DNA of 10,243 nt from Larix sibirica (lineage: Eukaryota > Streptophyta > Pinopsida > Pinales > Pinaceae): contig NWUY0303876601.1 of NCBI GenBank assembly GCA_004151065.3, positions 1 through 10,243 of the forward strand. The letters run 5' to 3'. The notes under the pieces are model-generated. The model was not told where the DNA came from. It searched no databases and was given only the letters and a program-made list of their open reading frames with translations. Of this stretch, positions 7,858-10,243 are shown in pieces (within the stretch, counting starts at the first letter, position 1; the number at the start of each line of letters is the position of its first letter). The position numbers and the translations under genes are program-made.

Positions 7858-8654
7858 AGGAGTTCAAATGCAAACATTTTAAAGCTTATTAACCAAATCA
7901 TATTCAAGATAGTCTATTGGATTGTTCAAATTCATCCTATCAAGGTAAGTTGGATCCTTTGACAAGGAGGGCTATTCTAAGTGAGTGTTTGTTTTATTTA
8001 TTATGGAAAGGATATCATCATCGGTTGTTGGATCAGGCGTTACCTCCATTACTTCTTCCTCGATGATGATTGGTGGTTGGTTTTGAAGCAGCTTACAATA
8101 TTGTGAATGGATGTCCTGTACTACTATTACTGGAGTGACCATATAAATAGGGAAAGGTTGTAATTCATCTTGCAAATAAAGCTAAGTTGTCTTATTATTT
8201 GGATCAGCAATAGGTTGAACAGAGAGATTATTTTTCCTAGGAGGTTGTGCAGGGGACAACTGCAACTGTTGATGTTGCAAGGTTTTCTCTTGTTGTTGGG
8301 TAGGAATTTGTAGTGGATATGGATGAGAAGGGTACTCTTGTGGTGGTTTGGAGAATTGTGAAATTGTTGGGACTACATAGGATGTTGAAATTGCATAAGG
8401 TATAGGTAAGGAGTCATAGTACCATAGTTGGACCCTCGCCACCCTTGCTGCCAAGGATGATTTTGGGTTTGTTGTTGGGGCCATGATTGCCAAAGAGTTG
8501 TAGAGTTCCAAGATTAATATTGTTTCCCTAAAAAATATGAAGAATTCTAAAAGGTAGGATCAAAAGGTGTACCTGATGGGAGAGGATGCCATGGTCTCTT
8601 CGTTACTAATGCACATAGATGTTCTGTTGTAATGTCTTACCCTTTGTATACTAC
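7858..8654 (-). pseudogene. Gag C-terminal linker: W/Q/N-rich, P/Q-rich and acidic segments
   Basis: After the Cys motif the minus strand encodes a low-complexity linker typical of this plant Gypsy type. First comes LVTKRPWHPLPSGTPFDPTF, then a Trp/Gln/Asn-rich part (LWQSWPQQQTQNHPWQQGWR, about 8440-8510). A frameshift near 8350-8400 leads into a Pro/Gln-rich part (PPQEYPSHPYPLQ, then QQQEKTLQHQQLQLSPAQPP). Beyond a TAG at 8182-8184 the same frame gives LQPFPIYMVTPV and an acidic part, PIIIEEEVMEVTPD, down to a TAG at 7972-7974. It then runs on to the protease, with TAA and TGA stops on the way. This region has no catalytic role; in such elements it links nucleocapsid to protease. Confidence 0.7.
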
Positions 8655-8890
8655 CTATAATATAGGAAATGAAATGCAATAATATGTTGGATGGTCACTC
8701 GCAGAAATAAAACAAATATAAACTTTGTTCAGAGGGAATTCTTTTTGTGGATTTTTCTTATGACACTTGGGACAAAAAATAGCCAAAGTTGCATTTTCTT
8801 CCTCCTGCCTCTTTTTAAATTGAAAAGTTTCTAATTGCAAGCTGAGGGTACTGAGAATGTTAGTCTTAAAAATTTCTAAAATTTTCCCAT
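8655..8890 (-). pseudogene. Cys-rich (nucleocapsid-like) motif of gag, degraded
   Basis: In a frame shifted from the gag core, the minus strand reads LQLETFQFKKRQEEE, then FCPKCHKKNP. It continues through PLNKVYICFISASDHPTYYC to a TAG at 8655-8657. Cys codons fall between 8774 and 8676. The spacing resembles the Cys-rich motif that follows gag in this plant Gypsy type, normally thought to bind nucleic acid. Two positions expected to be Cys appear as Phe (just before PLNK) and Ser (in FISAS), so metal binding is probably lost. A frameshift near 8870-8890 separates it from the gag core. Confidence 0.65.
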
Positions 8891-9577
8891 GTTTGTTCTA
8901 GTTACACCACTTGTTGTGCTTTTAATAGATTTAGGAGAAGGATCTTGAGGTCCTTTACCAGATTGAGCTTGATTCCTTGAGTACTTCCTGCACAATTCAC
9001 AAATTTTCTTGAAAGATAATTAAGAGACATCCGCATTTCCCATTAGATTAAGCACATTCATTGACTCATCTAAAATCCCTCTCAAAAAAAGGATTTTGAT
9101 AGTATCTAGATCTAGTTTGTGTTGTTTAGAGAGTTTAAGGTTATATCAAATTATCTTCAGATAGTCCTCCAAGCTTCCATATTCGTTATGTTCCATTCAG
9201 AATATCTCCTCCCTTAGTTCTCTCACCTTACACTATTCTTGATATTTCTAAAGGAATACCCTTCTTATTTCATCCCACGTTCTTATTGTGTCCCCTCCTA
9301 ATCCCATGAACCAGTGTAGGCCTGAGTCCTTGAGAGTAGAAGGGAACATTTTCAGTTTCTAAGCATCTTTCAAATAGTCGTAGCTTCTACATAAAATATC
9401 AAACTCGAATAAAAAAGCATCGATATTTTCACTTGCCTTACCGTGAAAATGAGGCAATTCCGAGGAAGGGCTATTCTTCATCTGAACAATTACAAGAGGA
9501 TCAAGAATTGGAAACCAAAAGTTATCTCTTCTTCATTTGTCTACTCCTCCTGATGTGTGTGTGCCTCCTTCTACCAT
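8891..9577 (-). pseudogene. Gag structural domain of the Gypsy element (broken)
   Basis: This is the capsid-type protein (retrotransposon gag domain) that would package element RNA. The likely start is the minus-strand ATG at 9575-9577, giving MVEGGTHTSGGVDK, then a TGA. It continues through ILDPLVIVQMKN, PHFHGKASENIDAFLFEFD, SYDYLKDA, a TAG, and MFPSTLKDSGLHWFMGLGGD. After that come TWDEIRRVFL and GSLEDYL with several stops, then ILFLRGILDESMNVLNLMGN and KKICELCRKYSRNQAQSGKG. LHWFMGL and FLRGILDE-like phrases are hallmarks of the family. At least seven stops fall in this one frame; those after LKDA and after NADVS sit where a Gln codon would need only a C-to-T change. The segment ends near the frameshift before the Cys motif. 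Confidence 0.88.
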
Positions 9578-10243
9578 GTTTTCTTCCCCAAACAAACTAT
9601 ATTTTGTCTCAAGGTGTTTTGCTTTGGTTTTTTTCCATTGTGAGTAATCCCTATCAAAATTTTACGGTTAATGGTACTGGAAAGAGCATGAAATATTGAT
9701 AAAAAATTCCCTGGAAGGCTCGGGCTCAAATGTAGGATCAACTCAGAGTGCATTTGAGTTGTTGACAAGATTGCAAAAGGTGACTGCTTCGATTTCTTCT
9801 TTGACAAGGTATGTACGCTTTATATATGTGGTTTTTAACTGGCATGTTTAAAATGCTTTGGTTGATTTGGACTCCTAGCTACTTACCCTATCACCCTACC
9901 TAGTTATTTTCGCTTGTTTTTCTACTCTAGCAGTAATCTGCCAATAAAATCTCGGTATTATCATTTACATAGTTTACCAACATGTTGAGTCGAATTATGT
10001 ACATGTTATTTCTGTGTAAAAAGATAATGGAATGATAATTTTTTTACTTCTATTGTCTATGATCATACCCTAAGCTACTTTAGAGGGATAATGCTGATAT
10101 TTTCCGGGTAATTTCGTAACTACAGTGGGATACCTAGATATAGAATAAGAGTTTGGCTCCTTCGAACTCATCCCTATACTCACTATCCTACCTCTCCTTG
10201 TTGTTCAAGCTATTCTCATGGTCATCACTATCCCATCCATTTT
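9578..10243 (-). other. Region upstream of gag, no gene recognised
   Basis: I see no supported gene. On the minus strand this is where the leader, primer binding site and 5' LTR of the Gypsy element should lie. A minus-strand TATATAAA occurs at 9819-9826, about 240 bases before the gag start. No primer binding site matching the usual initiator-Met tRNA (tggtatcagag) was found on the minus strand. Open frames here carry no recognised motif. The LTR, if present, cannot be delimited because its partner lies outside the window. Confidence 0.4.
9819..9826 (-). promoter_or_regulatory. Possible TATA box (tatataaa, minus strand)
   Basis: TATATAAA on the minus strand points toward the gag start at 9577, about 240 bases away. 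It could be the promoter of a 5' LTR, but AT-rich sequence produces such words often and no LTR border is visible nearby. Confidence 0.2.

Larger units (their letters stand above)
1..9577 (-). mobile_element. Degraded Ty3/Gypsy LTR retrotransposon, split by an insertion
   Basis: On the minus strand the domains run gag, Cys motif, protease, linker, reverse transcriptase, RNase H from right to left, which is the Ty3/Gypsy order as far as it can be seen. Integrase should follow RNase H, off the left edge. The order is interrupted between about 7110 and 1690 by unrelated sequence with coding content on the other strand. Subtracting that block leaves a continuous gag-pol of about 4.1 kb, a reasonable size for gag to RNase H. 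No LTR, primer binding site or polypurine tract could be identified with confidence, so true ends are unknown; the right limit given is the likely gag start. Many stops and frameshifts mean it cannot encode its own proteins. Family assignment rests on recognisable protein motifs and is firm at superfamily level; the lineage within Gypsy is not resolved. Confidence 0.9.

Noticed and set aside
9433-9699. + strand open frame of 88 codons with a hydrophobic, Cys/Leu-rich middle that could look like a membrane segment
   Set aside because: It is antisense to the gag start; the hydrophobic run comes from reading purine-rich coding DNA backwards.
10150-10172. tggctccttcgaactc, resembling the 3' part of a tRNA or a primer binding site
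   Set aside because: It is on the wrong strand for the Gypsy element, has no cloverleaf around it, and the match is short.
1-10243. CRISPR array, tandem satellite, rRNA or tRNA genes
   Set aside because: No regularly spaced repeats, no tandem unit and no structured RNA gene were seen on either strand.

Overview
The window looks like repeat-rich nuclear DNA from a seed plant. Two lines of evidence support this: a Ty3/Gypsy gag-pol of a type common in plant genomes, and long AT-rich stretches with no intact gene. The protein families would fit a large, slowly purged genome such as a conifer's, but I cannot fix the species. There are no bacterial-type genes, rRNA, tRNA or CRISPR arrays. Nothing here looks able to make a full-length protein.

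Layout. An old Ty3/Gypsy retrotransposon lies on the minus strand, running right to left. From about 9577 down to 7120 it holds gag (retrotransposon gag domain, Cys-motif remnant, W/Q/N-rich and P/Q-rich linkers), the aspartic protease and the start of the protease-RT linker. From about 1683 down to 1 it holds the rest of the linker, reverse transcriptase and RNase H. Integrase and the 3' LTR would lie off the left edge. The 5' LTR would lie near or beyond the right edge. I could not delimit either LTR.

Between these halves lie about 5.4 kb (roughly 1690-7110) that interrupt the polyprotein. This block carries a second degraded coding region on the opposite (+) strand, 3244 to about 5596. I do not know its function. 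It reads like a repeat-borne hypothetical protein family of plants, with a conserved N-terminal part and a coiled-coil-like C-terminus. It is preceded by a more complex non-coding leader with a TATA-like box, and followed by about 1.5 kb of T-rich DNA. The simplest reading is a nested insertion: one element jumped into the protease-RT linker of another, and both then decayed.

Decay is visible residue by residue. The protease active-site loop reads D-L-E-E, the RT catalytic box reads YMDE, a usually conserved RNase H Asp is Tyr, and two Cys are missing from the Cys motif. There are frameshifts, some in homopolymer runs, and many stops that single C:G-to-T:A changes could explain. Non-coding parts contain several short hairpins, the best at 1891-1937. 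Apart from the unassigned + strand coding remnant and its undefined element, I found no convincing new biological system.
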